Assembly (NCBI GenBank): GCA_012974425.1
Contig: JAAXQE010000155.1
Coordinates: forward strand, 1-46,120
Direction of reading: 5' to 3'
DNA from: Geopsychrobacter sp.
Lineage (GTDB): Bacteria; Desulfobacterota; Desulfuromonadia; Desulfuromonadales; Geopsychrobacteraceae
Length of the DNA: 46,120 nt
Shown: piece after piece, positions 29,718 to 40,102 of the stretch
How positions within the stretch are numbered: position 1 is the first letter of the stretch
How the letters are laid out: each line of letters starts with the position of its first letter
Made by a program: the position numbers and the translations under genes
Notes under the pieces: generated by a model
What the model was told of the DNA's origin: nothing
Databases searched by the model: none
The model's input: only the letters and a program-made list of their open reading frames with translations

Positions 29718-30143
29718 ATGTTAATGCCAAAGAAAGTTAAGCGCAGGAAACAGTTTACTGGTCGCATGACAGGTGCCGCCAGCCGGGGTACCGAAGTTAA
29801 TTTCGGTGATTTCGGTCTGCAGGCTCAAGATTGTGGGTGGCTTACTGCTCGTCAACTAGAAGCTGCTCGTCGTGCCATGACTCGTTACATCAAGCGCGGC
29901 GGTAAGATCTGGATTCGGACCTTTCCGCACAAGCCGTTAACGAGCAAGCCTGCTGAAACCCGGATGGGTAAAGGTAAGGGCTCGCCAGAAAAGTGGGTTG
30001 CCGTCGTCAAGCCCGGTCATATCATTTATGAAATGCAAGGCGTTGAAGAAGAGGTCGCCCGCGAGGCGTTCCGTCTGGCTGCTCACAAGCTTCCAATGAA
30101 AACTAAGTTTGTGAAGAGAGAGGCTGGGACTGATGAAGGCTAA
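29718..30143 (+). CDS. rplP: 50S ribosomal protein L16
   Basis: Binds 23S rRNA helices next to the A-site tRNA elbow. The 141 residues have [20 protein letters not shown] and [20 protein letters not shown]. The ATG at 29718 (MLMPKK) is taken as in related proteins; an ATG two codons later (29724) is possible. The last 11 bases overlap rpmC in another frame. Confidence 0.96.
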   Translation: MLMPKKVKRRKQFTGRMTGAASRGTEVNFGDFGLQAQDCGWLTARQLEAARRAMTRYIKRGGKIWIRTFPHKPLTSKPAETRMGKGKGSPEKWVAVVKPGHIIYEMQGVEEEVAREAFRLAAHKLPMKTKFVKREAGTDEG

Positions 30144-30324
30144 TGAAATCAAAGACCTCAGCGTTGAGGAATTAAAGTCCAAGGCTGCAGAACTAGAGCA
30201 AGAAGTGTTCAATCTGCGCTTTCAGCTTCATACTGGACACCTTGAGAACTCGTCCAAGTTGTCCCAGATTCGTAAGGATGTCGCCCGCGTCAAGACTGTC
30301 CTGAATCAGAAACTTGATGCCTGA
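30133..30324 (+). CDS. rpmC: 50S ribosomal protein L29
   Basis: Exit-site protein next to L23 and part of the trigger factor platform. 63 residues, two long helices ([17 protein letters not shown]). Starts inside the end of rplP (11-base overlap), so it is probably coupled to it. Confidence 0.95.
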   Translation: MKANEIKDLSVEELKSKAAELEQEVFNLRFQLHTGHLENSSKLSQIRKDVARVKTVLNQKLDA

Positions 30325-30337
30325 GGTGAGGGAAACA

Positions 30338-30604
30338 ATGGAAAAGCAGCGTGGAAGCCGGAACACCCGGACAGGTATTGTGGTCAGCGACAAGATGGAC
30401 AAAACTATCGTCGTGCGTGTTGACCAAGTCGTAAAGCATAAGGTTTACAAAAAGTACATCAAGCGCAGTGTCAACTTTAAGGCTCATGATGAGTTGAACA
30501 CTTGTTGCGCTGGTGACAAGGTACTGATCGTTGAATGTCGCCCGCTGTCGAAAGACAAGCGCTGGCGGGTGCGTGAAGTGCTCGATAAAGCCGTAATCGC
30601 TTAG
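30338..30604 (+). CDS. rpsQ: 30S ribosomal protein S17
   Basis: 16S rRNA 5'-domain binding protein with an OB fold. 88 residues from the ATG at 30338 ([20 protein letters not shown]). This start has GAGGTGAGGG just upstream and leaves a 13-base gap from rpmC. An in-frame TTG-ATG at 30314-30319 would overlap rpmC and add residues not seen in the family. Confidence 0.95.
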   Translation: MEKQRGSRNTRTGIVVSDKMDKTIVVRVDQVVKHKVYKKYIKRSVNFKAHDELNTCCAGDKVLIVECRPLSKDKRWRVREVLDKAVIA

Positions 30605-30615
30605 GAGAACGAACC

Positions 30616-30984
30616 ATGATTCAGATGCAGACTAGGCTCAGCGTGGCCGATAATTCAGGGGCTAAAGAACTCTGTTGTATTAAGGTTCCTGGTGGCTCCA
30701 AGCGCAAGTACGCAGGCGTCGGTGACATTATCATTTGCAGCGTCAAGGAAGCTTTGCCGAACTCCAAGGTAAAGAAGGGTGAGGTTGTTCGTGCCGTCAT
30801 CGTTCGGACTGCCAAGGAAATTCGTCGCGAAGATGGTTCCTATATCCGTTTTGATACCAATTCGGCGGTTGTAGTCGGTAAAGGTAACGATCCAGTTGGT
30901 ACTCGTATTTTCGGGCCTGTTGCTCGCGAACTGCGTGCTCGCCAGTTTATGAAGATCGTTTCGCTGGCTCCTGAAGTACTTTAA
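30616..30984 (+). CDS. rplN: 50S ribosomal protein L14
   Basis: Contacts 16S rRNA helix 44 to form an intersubunit bridge and is the binding site for RsfS. 122 residues, standard ([19 protein letters not shown]). AGGAG upstream. First gene of what is the spc operon in E. coli; here it follows rpsQ after 11 bases with no visible promoter. Confidence 0.97.
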   Translation: MIQMQTRLSVADNSGAKELCCIKVPGGSKRKYAGVGDIIICSVKEALPNSKVKKGEVVRAVIVRTAKEIRREDGSYIRFDTNSAVVVGKGNDPVGTRIFGPVARELRARQFMKIVSLAPEVL

Positions 30985-31009
30985 TTAAGAACGTTGGAGA
31001 TACAGATAG

Positions 31010-31339
31010 ATGGCAACTTTCAAATTGCATGTCAAAAAAGACGACATGGTGAAGGTGATGGCTGGTAAGGAAAAAGGCAAAACCGGTAAGGTCTTGCGTG
31101 TTTTCCCGACCAAAGGGCGCGTCGTAGTTGAGAGCCTGAACCTGGTCAAGCGTCACACCCGTCCGACCCAACTTAAACCCGAGGGTGGAATCGTCGAAAA
31201 GGAGGCAGCAATGAGCATAGCTAATGTTATGCTGATCTGTTCCTCCTGTAGTGAGGCATCTCGGACCGGGATTCGTACCCTCGAAGATGATAGCAGAGTT
31301 CGTTACTGTAAAAAATGTAACGAAAACGTAGATAAGTAA
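31010..31339 (+). CDS. rplX: 50S ribosomal protein L24, zinc-ribbon form
   Basis: Assembly initiator near the exit tunnel, with a KOW motif (KDDMVKVMAGKEKGKTGKVL). The 109 residues are of normal length, with a C-terminal CxxC pair set: C77, C80, C100, C103. This suggests a bound zinc, seen in many delta-type and other bacterial L24 proteins but not in E. coli L24. Confidence 0.96.
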   Translation: MATFKLHVKKDDMVKVMAGKEKGKTGKVLRVFPTKGRVVVESLNLVKRHTRPTQLKPEGGIVEKEAAMSIANVMLICSSCSEASRTGIRTLEDDSRVRYCKKCNENVDK

Positions 31340-31351
31340 ACGGAGAGTTTG

Positions 31352-31891
31352 ATGGCCAGGTTAAAGCAGGCATATCAGCAGGAACAAGTTCCTGCGCTGA
31401 TGAAAGAGTTCCAGTATCGGAACGTCATGGAAGTTCCCAGGATTGAGAAAGTAGTCCTCAATATGGGGCTGGGTGAGGCAATTCAGAATCCCAAGCTGCT
31501 GGAATCAGCGGTAGAGGAACTGGCTGCGATAACTGGTCAAAAAGCGCTCATCACTCGTGCCAAGAAGTCTATCGCAAGTTTCAAGCTGCGTGAAGAGATG
31601 CCGATTGGTACCTGTGTGACTCTGCGTCAGGACCGTGCATGGGAGTTTCTCGATCGTTTGATTAACGTTGCTCTTCCCCGGGTGCGTGACTTCAAGGGAA
31701 TCTCTGGCAAGGCTTTTGATGGCCGTGGTAACTACACCATGGGTATCCGTGAGCAGTTGATTTTTCCTGAGGTCGACATAGACACGATTGCCAAGGTCTC
31801 CGGATTGAATATCACTATAGTAACGACAGCCAAGACCGACGAGGAAGGGCGCGCCCTGCTTGCTGGTATGGGCATGCCGTTCCGGAAATAA
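31352..31891 (+). CDS. rplE: 50S ribosomal protein L5
   Basis: 5S rRNA-binding protein that contacts P-site tRNA and S13. 179 residues from the ATG at 31352 ([20 protein letters not shown]); the preceding in-frame TTG adds one residue and is not needed. CGGAGAG lies upstream. Signature [11 protein letters not shown] present. Confidence 0.97.
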   Translation: MARLKQAYQQEQVPALMKEFQYRNVMEVPRIEKVVLNMGLGEAIQNPKLLESAVEELAAITGQKALITRAKKSIASFKLREEMPIGTCVTLRQDRAWEFLDRLINVALPRVRDFKGISGKAFDGRGNYTMGIREQLIFPEVDIDTIAKVSGLNITIVTTAKTDEEGRALLAGMGMPFRK

Positions 31892-31914
31892 GTATAGGCT
31901 AGCGGAGGATAGTT

Positions 31915-32100
31915 GTGGCAAAGAAGTCGATGATCGCCAAGGCCAAACGGCCTAGTAAATTTAAGGTTCGTGAGTATAACCGTTGCCCCATCTGCGGCCG
32001 TCCACGTGCTTATTATCGTAAGTTCAACATGTGCAGAATTTGTCTGCGGAAACTGGCTAACGAAGGGAAACTCCCTGGTGTAGTCAAGTCCAGCTGGTAA
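31915..32100 (+). CDS. rpsN: 30S ribosomal protein S14, type Z (zinc)
   Basis: 30S head protein. The short 61-residue zinc form, with C24-x2-C27 and C40-x2-C43 and the ending [14 protein letters not shown] start behind CGGAGGA. This form is usual outside the Gammaproteobacteria. Confidence 0.96.
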   Translation: MAKKSMIAKAKRPSKFKVREYNRCPICGRPRAYYRKFNMCRICLRKLANEGKLPGVVKSSW

Positions 32101-32124
32101 CAGCGCAATGAAGGAGCTTCACCC

Positions 32125-32523
32125 ATGTCAATGACCGATCCGATCGCGGATTTGCTAACGCGTATTCGCAATGCCGGAATGGCTAAGCACGCTAAGCTTG
32201 ATCTTCCTTCCAGCAATGTCAAAGTTGCAATCTGTGAAGTTCTTAAAGAGCTCGGCTATATCAAGAACTACAAGGCCATCTCTGATAGCAAGCAGGGTGT
32301 TCTGCGTGTATATCTGAAATATGATGAAAATCAAACTCATGTAATTCATGAGATTAAGCGAATTTCAAGCCCTGGTTGCCGCGTATATGTTGGTCAGGAT
32401 GAGATTCCTCGGATCAAAAATGGCCATGGTTGTTCAATCCTTTCTACCTCGAAAGGGGTGCTGGATGACGTTGCCGCCCGCCGTGAACAGGTCGGTGGGG
32501 AAGTAATCTGTACCATCTGGTAA
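32125..32523 (+). CDS. rpsH: 30S ribosomal protein S8
   Basis: Central-domain 16S rRNA binder and, in E. coli, repressor of the spc operon. 132 residues with [15 protein letters not shown] and the C-terminal [26 protein letters not shown] before the ATG. I did not find a clear copy of the S8 rRNA target near rplN or rplE. Confidence 0.97.
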   Translation: MSMTDPIADLLTRIRNAGMAKHAKLDLPSSNVKVAICEVLKELGYIKNYKAISDSKQGVLRVYLKYDENQTHVIHEIKRISSPGCRVYVGQDEIPRIKNGHGCSILSTSKGVLDDVAARREQVGGEVICTIW

Positions 32524-32557
32524 GCAGATTCTAGTAGAGAGTGTAAGGAGCTTAACC

Positions 32558-33094
32558 ATGTCAAGAATTGGAAAACTTCCCGTTGCCATCCCATCTGGGG
32601 TTAAGGTCTCCCTTAACGGCAGTGAGATTAGTGTTCAGGGACCAAAGGGTAGCTTATGCCAACTTTTGCCTGAGCGGATGATTATCGCCGTTGAAGCAGA
32701 ACAGATTGTTGTAACTCGCCCAACCGATAGCAAGCAGGACAGTGCACTGCACGGTCTTAGCCGTTCCCTGATCAATAATATGGTTGTTGGTGTTAGTGTC
32801 GGGTTTACCCGTGAGCTAGAGATCAATGGCGTTGGTTATCGTGCCGAACTTAGCGGCAAGGTGCTGACTTTAAGCCTTGGTTATTCACACCCTGTTGTTT
32901 ATGAAATCCCCAAGGGGATCGAGATTGAAGTCGTAAAGCAGACTCGTGTGATTATCAAGGGCATTGATAAACAACTGGTTGGTTCTACGGCAGCCAAGAT
33001 TCGTTCCTTCCGTAAGCCTGAGCCTTACAAGGGCAAGGGTGTTAAGTACGCTGAGGAGCGCATCCTGCGCAAAGCCGGCAAGACCGGTAAGTAA
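32558..33094 (+). CDS. rplF: 50S ribosomal protein L6
   Basis: Two-domain protein beside the sarcin-ricin loop that helps EF-G and EF-Tu binding. 178 residues with [19 protein letters not shown] and the C-terminal [22 protein letters not shown] upstream. Confidence 0.97.
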   Translation: MSRIGKLPVAIPSGVKVSLNGSEISVQGPKGSLCQLLPERMIIAVEAEQIVVTRPTDSKQDSALHGLSRSLINNMVVGVSVGFTRELEINGVGYRAELSGKVLTLSLGYSHPVVYEIPKGIEIEVVKQTRVIIKGIDKQLVGSTAAKIRSFRKPEPYKGKGVKYAEERILRKAGKTGK

Positions 33095-33112
33095 TAGATA
33101 AGGAGTTTTGTT

Positions 33113-33481
33113 GTGAATGTTGCGCAGAATAGGCGACTCGCCCGGCTTAAACGCCAGGCACGTGTTCGCAAAAAGGTAACTGGTTCTCCTGAGCGTCCAC
33201 GTCTTTCGGTTTTCCGAAGTGCTGGTCACATCTATGCTCAGATCATTGAAGATACCAACGGCCTTACCTTGGCTGCTGCTTCAACTCTGAACAAAGAGAT
33301 CGCTGGTTCACTGAAATCAAAAGGGAATGTCGAGGCCGCCAAGGCGGTTGGTAAGGCTATCGCCAAGCTGGCGTTGGCTAGAGATATCGACACTGTTGTT
33401 TTTGACCGTAACGGCTTTTTGTATCAAGGCCGCGTTCAAGCTCTGGCTGACGCTGCCCGCGAAGCCGGCCTGAAGCTCTAA
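33113..33481 (+). CDS. rplR: 50S ribosomal protein L18
   Basis: 5S rRNA-binding protein of the central protuberance. 122 residues with [20 protein letters not shown] and the C-terminal [23 protein letters not shown] start at 33113 with AAGGAG; an in-frame GTG is preferred since no ATG lies near with an RBS. Confidence 0.97.
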   Translation: MNVAQNRRLARLKRQARVRKKVTGSPERPRLSVFRSAGHIYAQIIEDTNGLTLAAASTLNKEIAGSLKSKGNVEAAKAVGKAIAKLALARDIDTVVFDRNGFLYQGRVQALADAAREAGLKL

Positions 33482-33493
33482 GAGGAGAAGATC

Positions 33494-33976
33494 GTGCAAC
33501 GTATCGATCCGAATGAGATGGAATTGACCGACAAGGTCATTCATATCAACCGAAATTCAAAGGTCGTCAAGGGTGGTCGTCGTTTCAGCTTCTCCGCACT
33601 GGTTGTTGTCGGTGATGGTGCTGGACGTGTCGGCTACGGAATGGGTAAGGCCAAAGAGGTGCCCGAGGCAATACGTAAGGGTGTTGAGCAGGCGCGTAAG
33701 AGCCTGATTAATGTCCCACTGGAAGGAACTACCATTCCTTACGACGTGATTGGCAAATTCGGTGCTGGTAAAGTTATGCTTAGGCCTGCATCCGATGGTA
33801 CTGGTGTTATTGCCGGTGGTGCTGTACGGCCCGTTCTCGAGGCTGTTGGTATTCATAATATCTTGACCAAATGTTTGGGTTCAAATAACCCTCACAACGT
33901 GGTTAAGGCGACCTTTGAAGCCCTGAAAATGCTCAGAAGCCCGGCCGAGATTAAAGCTCGCCGTGGTCTGTCCTGA
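33494..33976 (+). CDS. rpsE: 30S ribosomal protein S5
   Basis: Involved in mRNA helicase activity and decoding fidelity; spectinomycin contacts its N-terminal loop. 160 residues with [20 protein letters not shown], of the sensitive type by pattern. GTG start behind AGAGGAG, 12 bases after rplR. Confidence 0.97.
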   Translation: MQRIDPNEMELTDKVIHINRNSKVVKGGRRFSFSALVVVGDGAGRVGYGMGKAKEVPEAIRKGVEQARKSLINVPLEGTTIPYDVIGKFGAGKVMLRPASDGTGVIAGGAVRPVLEAVGIHNILTKCLGSNNPHNVVKATFEALKMLRSPAEIKARRGLS

Positions 33977-34012
33977 GTCTGCCTTTTTAGGCGATTTGCA
34001 AGGAGACTGGCC

Positions 34013-34192
34013 ATGTCGGCTGAAGTGAAAGTAACCCTGAAGAAAAGTCCAATTGGACGCGCTGCCTATTTTGGTAAAGTGCTCAAAGGACTTGGCCTTA
34101 ATAAGCTCCAACAGACCGTATGTCTTAAGGATACTCCTGAAATTCGTGGGATGATTCGCAAGGTAGAACACATGGTCGTTGTTGAAGACTGA
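34013..34192 (+). CDS. rpmD: 50S ribosomal protein L30
   Basis: Small protein of the large subunit, absent from some lineages. 59 residues: VKVTLKKSPIGR at the start, then GLGLNKLQQTVCLKDTPEI. AAGGAG 8 bases before the ATG. Position between rpsE and rplO is the standard one. Confidence 0.95.
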   Translation: MSAEVKVTLKKSPIGRAAYFGKVLKGLGLNKLQQTVCLKDTPEIRGMIRKVEHMVVVED

Positions 34193-34213
34193 TTTTCGTA
34201 GAGGACTACAACG

Positions 34214-34654
34214 ATGGATCTGAGTAATCTGCAACCGGCTCCCGGTTCAAAAAAAAATAGAAAGCGTATTGGCCGTGGTCCTGGCTCCGGAACTGGTAAG
34301 ACCTCCGGTAAGGGTCACAAGGGTCAAAAAGCCCGTAGTGGTGGTGGCATCAAGCCCGGTTTTGAGGGTGGCCAAATGCCTCTGCATCGTCGTCTGCCGA
34401 AGCGTGGTTTTACTCCGCTGAGCCGGAAAGAATATGCCCTGGTTAACCTTGGCGATCTTGAGAGTTTCGACGCGGGTAGCACGGTTAGTCTTGAGGCACT
34501 CACAACTGCTGGTCTGGTTGGCCGTCTCAAGGATGGTGTCAAGGTTCTCGCTTCTGGCGATTTTACTAAATCTTTGACCGTTCAAGCTCATAAATTCAGC
34601 AAATCAGCAGTAGCCAAAATTGAGGCTGCTGGTGGTAAAGTTGAGGTGATCTAA
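34214..34654 (+). CDS. rplO: 50S ribosomal protein L15
   Basis: Late-assembly protein that threads into the 23S rRNA core. 146 residues with a long glycine- and lysine-rich N-terminal extension ([20 protein letters not shown]) and a globular C-terminal domain. Its stop is one base before the secY GTG. Confidence 0.97.
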   Translation: MDLSNLQPAPGSKKNRKRIGRGPGSGTGKTSGKGHKGQKARSGGGIKPGFEGGQMPLHRRLPKRGFTPLSRKEYALVNLGDLESFDAGSTVSLEALTTAGLVGRLKDGVKVLASGDFTKSLTVQAHKFSKSAVAKIEAAGGKVEVI

Positions 34655-34655
34655 C

Positions 34656-35966
34656 GTGTGGAATACGCTGCAGAATATCATAGCCATTCCTGAACTGCGG
34701 CGCCGCATACTCTTCACTTTGGGCGTTCTTGCAGTCTACCGTATCGGTTGTCACGTCCCGACCCCTGGTATCGATTCTCAGATCCTGGGTACGTTTTTCG
34801 AGGGGACCGAGGGGACTCTGCTTGGCATGGTCAGTGCCTTTACTGGTGGTGCCCTGGAGCGCATGACTGTTTTTGCGCTTGGGATTATGCCGTACATCAG
34901 TGCCTCGATTATCCTGCAACTTCTGACGGTTGTTTTTGAGCCGATCGAAAAACTCTCAAAAGAGGGTGAGCAGGGTAAGCGTAAAATCACCCAATATACA
35001 CGTTATGGGACAATCGTCCTGGCGATTATACAGGGTGCAGGTATTGCCATTGGTTTGCAGACCATGACTGGCCCCGCCGGTGAGTTGGTTGTGCCTAATC
35101 CGGGTACAGGGTTTATCCTGATGACAATTCTGACCCTGACCGCTGGAACTGCATTTATCATGTGGTTGGGTGAACAGGTTACTGAGCGTGGAATTGGCAA
35201 CGGTATATCCCTGATAATTTTCGCAGGTATCGTTGCGGGTACTCCTTCTGCCATTGTTAATTCGCTGCGCCTGCTTGATACCGGTGCTATCACGCCAGCG
35301 ATCATGCTCTTTATCCTGATACTGATGGTTCTTGTTACGGCTGCGATCGTCTTCATGGAGCGTGCTCAGCGCCGTGTGCCGATTCATTATGCCAAGCGGG
35401 TCGTTGGTATGCGCAATATGGGTGGGCAAGCAAGCCACCTTCCACTTAAGATAAATATGAGTGGAGTCATTCCACCGATTTTCGCCAGTTCGATCATTAT
35501 GTTTCCGGCGACGGTTGCAAATTTGATCGATGTGCCCTGGGTACAATCTGTAGCTACGGTGATGTCACCTGGCCACTGGATCTATAACCTTTTTTATGTT
35601 GCATTTATTGTCTTCTTTTGCTACTTCTACACGGCTGTGACATTCAACCCGGTCAACGTGGCAGAAAATGTCAAAAACCAGGGCGGCTTTATCCCTGGGA
35701 TTCGACCTGGCAAGGAGACCGCTGATTACCTTGATACGGTACTCGGCCGTCTGACCTTTGTTGGGGCAATATATATATCAGTGGTCTGTGTGTTGCCGAC
35801 CTACATGATCAGCACGTTTAATGTTCCCTTCTTTTTCGGTGGGACATCACTCCTGATTGTCGTTGGGGTCGGTATGGATACGGCTTCTCAAATAGAGGCC
35901 CATCTAATCTCTCGGTCCTATGAAGGTTTTATGAGGGGCGTGTCGCTTAAAGGGCGTCACGGCTGA
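34656..35966 (+). CDS. secY: preprotein translocase subunit SecY
   Basis: Channel of the Sec translocon in the inner membrane, with SecE (9577). 436 residues, ten predicted transmembrane helices, with the plug-region and lateral-gate pattern of the family (YRIGCHVPTPGID; the cytoplasmic loop ERAQRRVPIHYAKRVVGM). Start GTG at 34656, one base after the rplO stop, so reinitiation is likely; no strong RBS is seen. Confidence 0.97.
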   Translation: MWNTLQNIIAIPELRRRILFTLGVLAVYRIGCHVPTPGIDSQILGTFFEGTEGTLLGMVSAFTGGALERMTVFALGIMPYISASIILQLLTVVFEPIEKLSKEGEQGKRKITQYTRYGTIVLAIIQGAGIAIGLQTMTGPAGELVVPNPGTGFILMTILTLTAGTAFIMWLGEQVTERGIGNGISLIIFAGIVAGTPSAIVNSLRLLDTGAITPAIMLFILILMVLVTAAIVFMERAQRRVPIHYAKRVVGMRNMGGQASHLPLKINMSGVIPPIFASSIIMFPATVANLIDVPWVQSVATVMSPGHWIYNLFYVAFIVFFCYFYTAVTFNPVNVAENVKNQGGFIPGIRPGKETADYLDTVLGRLTFVGAIYISVVCVLPTYMISTFNVPFFFGGTSLLIVVGVGMDTASQIEAHLISRSYEGFMRGVSLKGRHG

Positions 35967-35981
35967 TAAGGGTCTTTACTG

Positions 35982-36629
35982 ATGAAAATGATACTGCTTG
36001 GCCCCCCGGGCGCCGGTAAGGGTACTCAGGCTGCTCGGCTCGTCGAATATTTTGCTATTCCGCAGATCTCGACTGGCGATATGTTGCGTGCTGCCGTGCG
36101 TGCCCAGACGCCGATGGGCCTTAAGGCTAAGGCGGCCATGGATTCGGGTGCTCTGGTTACCGACGAGATTGTTATCGGTATCGTGAGTGAGCGTTTGCAG
36201 CAGGAAGATTGTTCTAGCGGATTTATCCTTGACGGCTTTCCGCGCACCCTGGCTCAGGCAGATGCCTTGAACGCGACCCTGCTGGACTTGGGTAAGAACC
36301 TGGATGCCGTTGTTTCGCTTCAGGTTGGGACTGATGTGCTCGTGGAACGTTTGACTGGCCGCCGCGCATGCCGTGGCTGTGCTCGTGGTTTTCATGTTCG
36401 TTTCGATCCTCCTGCTGTCGAGGGGGCCTGTGATGGCTGTGGCGCTGAGCTTTTCCAGCGTGACGATGACCAGGAGGCAACCATCCGCAACCGGATGGAT
36501 GTTTACCATAAGCAGACAGCTCCTCTTGAGGGCTATTATGGTCAGGCTGGTTTGCTGAAGGTCGTCGATGGTATGGCACCGATTGCAGATGTCCAGAGGC
36601 AGGTACTCGATATATTAAAGGCGATCTGA
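35982..36629 (+). CDS. adk: adenylate kinase, zinc-LID form
   Basis: Balances adenine nucleotides: ATP + AMP to 2 ADP. 215 residues with P-loop GPPGAGKGT (7-15), AMP-binding STGDMLR, DGFPRT, and a long LID. The LID carries four cysteines at C130, C133, C150 and C153, the zinc-binding form, where E. coli has other residues. The adk-map pair after secY is common in many bacteria. Confidence 0.97.
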   Translation: MKMILLGPPGAGKGTQAARLVEYFAIPQISTGDMLRAAVRAQTPMGLKAKAAMDSGALVTDEIVIGIVSERLQQEDCSSGFILDGFPRTLAQADALNATLLDLGKNLDAVVSLQVGTDVLVERLTGRRACRGCARGFHVRFDPPAVEGACDGCGAELFQRDDDQEATIRNRMDVYHKQTAPLEGYYGQAGLLKVVDGMAPIADVQRQVLDILKAI

Positions 36630-36630
36630 G

Positions 36631-37377
36631 ATGATCGTTGTGAAGTCTTCGGCCGAATTGGAACGGATGCGGTGTTCCGGCAGGATGGTTGCCGAGGTTT
36701 TGGAAACGCTTCGAAGTAAAGTTGCTCCTGGGATGACAACTCTGGAGCTGGATCGATACGCTGAAAATCAATGTAAGAAATGGAAAGCCAAGCCTGCTTT
36801 TAAGGGATATGGTGGTTTCCCATATACAATCTGTGCCTCACCCAATGATCGAGTTGTTCATGGGTTTCCGAACGCCGATCCATTGCTGGATGGTGACATC
36901 ATAAGTATCGACTTTGGTCTTATTTATGATGGTTTCTACGGAGATTCGGCCGTAACTCTGGCTGTCGGTGAAGTAGATTCCGAAGTGCAAAAGTTACTCG
37001 ATGTAACTTTACAGTCTCTCGAGGATGGCATCTTTGCTGCCCTTGTTGGTGGGAGGTTATCGGATATCTCACAGGCTGTTCAGCTCTGCGCTGAGGCGCA
37101 TGGTTACGGTGTTGTGCGCGAGTTTGTCGGGCATGGAATTGGTAGGGCACTGCATGAAGATCCGCAGATACCCAATTACGGACCTGCCGGGCGAGGGCCT
37201 CAGCTTAAGCCGGGGATGACTTTGGCTATCGAGCCGATGATTAATTCTGGAACCCCTGCGGTCAAGGTTCTTGAGGATGGCTGGACAGCCGTGACTCTGG
37301 ACGGTGGCATGTCTGCTCACTTTGAGCACACTGTCGCAGTGACCGAGAATGGTCCGGAGATATTGACCAAACTTTAA
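36631..37377 (+). CDS. map: methionine aminopeptidase, type I
   Basis: Removes the initiator methionine from nascent proteins with small second residues. 248 residues, pita-bread fold, with all five metal ligands: D94, D105, H168, E201 and E232. It starts one base after the adk stop. There is no N-terminal zinc extension. infA, often next in other genomes, is not present in the 71 bases to rpmJ. Confidence 0.97.
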   Translation: MIVVKSSAELERMRCSGRMVAEVLETLRSKVAPGMTTLELDRYAENQCKKWKAKPAFKGYGGFPYTICASPNDRVVHGFPNADPLLDGDIISIDFGLIYDGFYGDSAVTLAVGEVDSEVQKLLDVTLQSLEDGIFAALVGGRLSDISQAVQLCAEAHGYGVVREFVGHGIGRALHEDPQIPNYGPAGRGPQLKPGMTLAIEPMINSGTPAVKVLEDGWTAVTLDGGMSAHFEHTVAVTENGPEILTKL

Positions 37378-37448
37378 GACGAACTTCCATTGGTACTGAT
37401 TTTGGTGGCCGATGGTTTTGTAACATGATCAATGAAAAGGATCTCAGG

Positions 37449-37562
37449 ATGAAGGTTAGATCTTCGGTTAAACCAATCTGTGATAAGTGCAAGATCGTTA
37501 AGCGCAAAGGGGTTGTGCGGGTCATCTGCGAAAATCCCAAGCATAAGCAAAGACAGGGATAG
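37449..37562 (+). CDS. rpmJ: 50S ribosomal protein L36
   Basis: Smallest large-subunit protein, 37 residues, zinc-binding form with C11, C14, C27 and H32 ([15 protein letters not shown]). RBS is CAGG only. It directly precedes rpsM, the usual order. Confidence 0.95.
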   Translation: MKVRSSVKPICDKCKIVKRKGVVRVICENPKHKQRQG

Positions 37563-37581
37563 ACCCTAGGAGGACAGGAAA

Positions 37582-37950
37582 TTGGCACGTATTGCTGGAG
37601 TCGATTTGCCACGTAACAAGCGTATTGAAGTGGCCATGACCTATGTTTACGGTATTGGTCGTACCTCTTCACAGAAGGTTCTTGCTTCTGCTGGCGTGGA
37701 TTTGAATACTCGTACCGATGATTTGACGGAAGCCGAACTGGCTAAAATCCGTGAGATTGTTGATACGGATTATCGCATTGAAGGTGACCTCCGTCGTGAG
37801 GTGACCATGAATATCAAACGGTTGATGGATTTGGGTTGCTATCGCGGCCTTCGCCATCGTAGAGGGCTGCCTTGTCGAGGTCAAAAGACCAAGACTAATG
37901 CCCGGACCCGCAAGGGGCCAAAGAAAACCGTTGCCGGCAAGAAAAAGTAA
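37582..37950 (+). CDS. rpsM: 30S ribosomal protein S13
   Basis: Head protein in intersubunit bridges, contacting P-site tRNA through its basic tail. 122 residues; [19 protein letters not shown] at the start and [17 protein letters not shown] at the end. TTG start at 37582 with TAGGAGGA upstream. In E. coli rpsM heads the S4-regulated alpha operon; here the gap is 19 bases, so no long leader exists. Confidence 0.97.
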   Translation: MARIAGVDLPRNKRIEVAMTYVYGIGRTSSQKVLASAGVDLNTRTDDLTEAELAKIREIVDTDYRIEGDLRREVTMNIKRLMDLGCYRGLRHRRGLPCRGQKTKTNARTRKGPKKTVAGKKK

Positions 37951-37962
37951 GCGGGAGATACC

Positions 37963-38358
37963 ATGGCTAAGTCGGGTAAAAAAGTTGTCAGGAAGAAGGC
38001 GGAGAAAAAGAATATTGCACGTGGTGTTGTGCATATTCAGGCCACCTTCAATAATACTATTGTAACCATCTGTGATCCTGCCGGGAACGTAATCGCCTGG
38101 TCGACATCAGGTGCAAAGGGTTTCAAGGGCTCACGTAAGAGCACTCCTTTTGCTGCTCAGATGGCTGCTGAAGATGCAGCTCTCAAGGCAAAAGAACATG
38201 GGATGAGGACGGTCGAGGCTTATGTGAAGGGACCAGGGAGTGGACGTGAGTCTGCACTGCGTGCTCTGTCACTTGCGGGTCTGACTGTAACCATGATTAA
38301 AGATGTTACCCCCATCCCCCACAACGGTTGTCGTCCGCCGAAGCGTCGTCGCGTTTAA
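37963..38358 (+). CDS. rpsK: 30S ribosomal protein S11
   Basis: Platform protein near the E site and the Shine-Dalgarno helix. 131 residues, with [20 protein letters not shown] and the C-terminal [15 protein letters not shown]. The Asn-Gly in that tail is the site of isoaspartate in E. coli S11. Confidence 0.97.
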   Translation: MAKSGKKVVRKKAEKKNIARGVVHIQATFNNTIVTICDPAGNVIAWSTSGAKGFKGSRKSTPFAAQMAAEDAALKAKEHGMRTVEAYVKGPGSGRESALRALSLAGLTVTMIKDVTPIPHNGCRPPKRRRV

Positions 38359-38376
38359 GCGGTAAGGAGGAAGAAG

Positions 38377-39006
38377 TTGGCTAGGTATTCCGGAGCTGTC
38401 TGCCGTCAGTGCAGAAGAGAAAGTGCAAAGCTGTTCCTAAAAGGGGACAGGTGCTATACCGATAAATGTGCCATTGAGCGCCGTAATTATGCCCCAGGGC
38501 AGCATGGGCAGCGTCGCACCAAGGTCACTGAGTATGGTGTTCAGTTGCGTGAGAAGCAGAAGGTGAAACGCACCTATGGTCTGCAGGAGAAGCAGTTCCG
38601 TCTCTACTTCGCAAAAGCCGATCGCATGAAAGGTGTTACAGGTGAGAATCTGTTGACTCTGCTCGAGCGTCGCTTGGACACCATCGCTTACCGCCTTGGT
38701 TTCGCTGCATCTCGTGCACAGGCACGTACCATGGTGCGTCACGGTCATTTCAATATCGATGGTCGTAAGGTTAATATTCCTTCTTATCTTGTGCGGCCAG
38801 GTGATGTTATCGAATTGCGCGAGAAGAGTCGCGAAATTGTCACTTTCAACGATGCACTTGATAGTGTTATGCGCCGCGGTGTCCCTTCTTGGGTTGAGCT
38901 TGACCGTGAAAACTTCAAGGGGACCATCAAGGCCATGCCAGTTCGTGATGAACTGACCACGCCGGAATTCCAGGAACAACTGATTGTCGAGCTGTATTCC
39001 AAATAA
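38377..39006 (+). CDS. rpsD: 30S ribosomal protein S4, zinc form
   Basis: Primary 16S rRNA 5'-domain assembly protein; in E. coli it regulates the alpha operon. 209 residues; N-terminal zinc ligands C9, C12, C26 and C31, and an S4 RNA-binding domain (about 98-160, [20 protein letters not shown]). TTG start at 38377 behind AAGGAGG. Confidence 0.97.
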   Translation: MARYSGAVCRQCRRESAKLFLKGDRCYTDKCAIERRNYAPGQHGQRRTKVTEYGVQLREKQKVKRTYGLQEKQFRLYFAKADRMKGVTGENLLTLLERRLDTIAYRLGFAASRAQARTMVRHGHFNIDGRKVNIPSYLVRPGDVIELREKSREIVTFNDALDSVMRRGVPSWVELDRENFKGTIKAMPVRDELTTPEFQEQLIVELYSK

Positions 39007-39049
39007 CAGTTTTTGATGTCAGGGTTGCCTTGAGAGGGAGTGCACGATT

Positions 39050-40066
39050 ATGTATAAAAACTGGAGAGATCTGATCAAGCCTTCACGGCTTCAGATCGAT
39101 GCAGATTCGCTGTCAGATTCGTATGGTAAGTTCGTAGCTGAGCCACTTGAGCGCGGTTTCGGAACTACGCTGGGAAATTCCCTGCGCAGGATTCTGCTCT
39201 CCTCTTTGCAGGGCGCAGCAATCACCTCAATGCGGATCAAGGACGTACAGCATGAATTCTCGAGCGTCTCAGGTGTAACTGAAGATGTGACCGATATCCT
39301 TTTGAATCTCAAAGGGGTCAAGGTTCGTCTTCACGGTCATGATACTCGTAATATCCGTATCGTAAAAAAAGGCGCTGGTGCCGTTAAGGCTGGTGATCTT
39401 ATCACTGATTCCAACGTTGAGATTTTGAATCCTGATCACCATATTGCAACTTGTGGTAAGGAAGCTGATCTCGAGATCGATATGACAGTTGCCTTGGGCA
39501 AGGGCTATGTCCCTTCAGAGCGAATTCGGGATGAGGAATTTCCGGTGGGCACTATTGCTCTCGATGCGATTTTCTCTCCGATTCAAAAGGTCAATTATAC
39601 TGTCTCTAACGCCCGTGTCGGTCAAATGACCGATTATGACAAGTTGACCCTAGAGGTTTTCACTGATGCCAGTGTGCGGCCTGATGATGCGGTAGCTTAC
39701 GCTGCCAAAATCCTCAAGGAGCAACTGCAGGTATTCATTAATTTTGATGAGTCTGACGAGCCTGTGATTGTTGAAACTGAAGAGGTTGGTTCACGTATCA
39801 ACGAGCACCTCTATCGTTCAGTTGAAGAACTTGAGCTGTCAGTACGTAGTGCAAATTGTTTAAAGAATGCTCAGATCAACATGATCGGTGAACTGGTTCA
39901 AAAGTCTGAAGCAGAGATGCTCAAGACCCAGAACTTTGGTCGTAAATCGCTCAATGAGATCAAAGACATTCTGTCCGAGATGGGACTGACTCTCGGTATG
40001 AAGACCGATGGTTTTCCCGATTCAGAATATTTGAAATTGATCCAACAGGGTCAGAGCGAAGAATAA
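39050..40066 (+). CDS. rpoA: DNA-directed RNA polymerase subunit alpha
   Basis: Dimer platform for beta and beta' assembly. 338 residues: N-terminal domain (about 1-230, [20 protein letters not shown]), linker, and C-terminal domain that binds UP elements and activators. R266 ([10 protein letters not shown]) corresponds to E. coli R265, the key UP-element contact. It lies between rpsD and rplQ, the classical order. Confidence 0.98.
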   Translation: MYKNWRDLIKPSRLQIDADSLSDSYGKFVAEPLERGFGTTLGNSLRRILLSSLQGAAITSMRIKDVQHEFSSVSGVTEDVTDILLNLKGVKVRLHGHDTRNIRIVKKGAGAVKAGDLITDSNVEILNPDHHIATCGKEADLEIDMTVALGKGYVPSERIRDEEFPVGTIALDAIFSPIQKVNYTVSNARVGQMTDYDKLTLEVFTDASVRPDDAVAYAAKILKEQLQVFINFDESDEPVIVETEEVGSRINEHLYRSVEELELSVRSANCLKNAQINMIGELVQKSEAEMLKTQNFGRKSLNEIKDILSEMGLTLGMKTDGFPDSEYLKLIQQGQSEE

Positions 40067-40102
40067 TCGTCTCCCTGTGAAGTTACGAAAGGATTACAAG
40101 TA

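Noticed and set aside
30314-30337. Longer rpsQ start overlapping rpmC
   Set aside because: It adds eight residues not seen in S17, and the ATG at 30338 has a good RBS.
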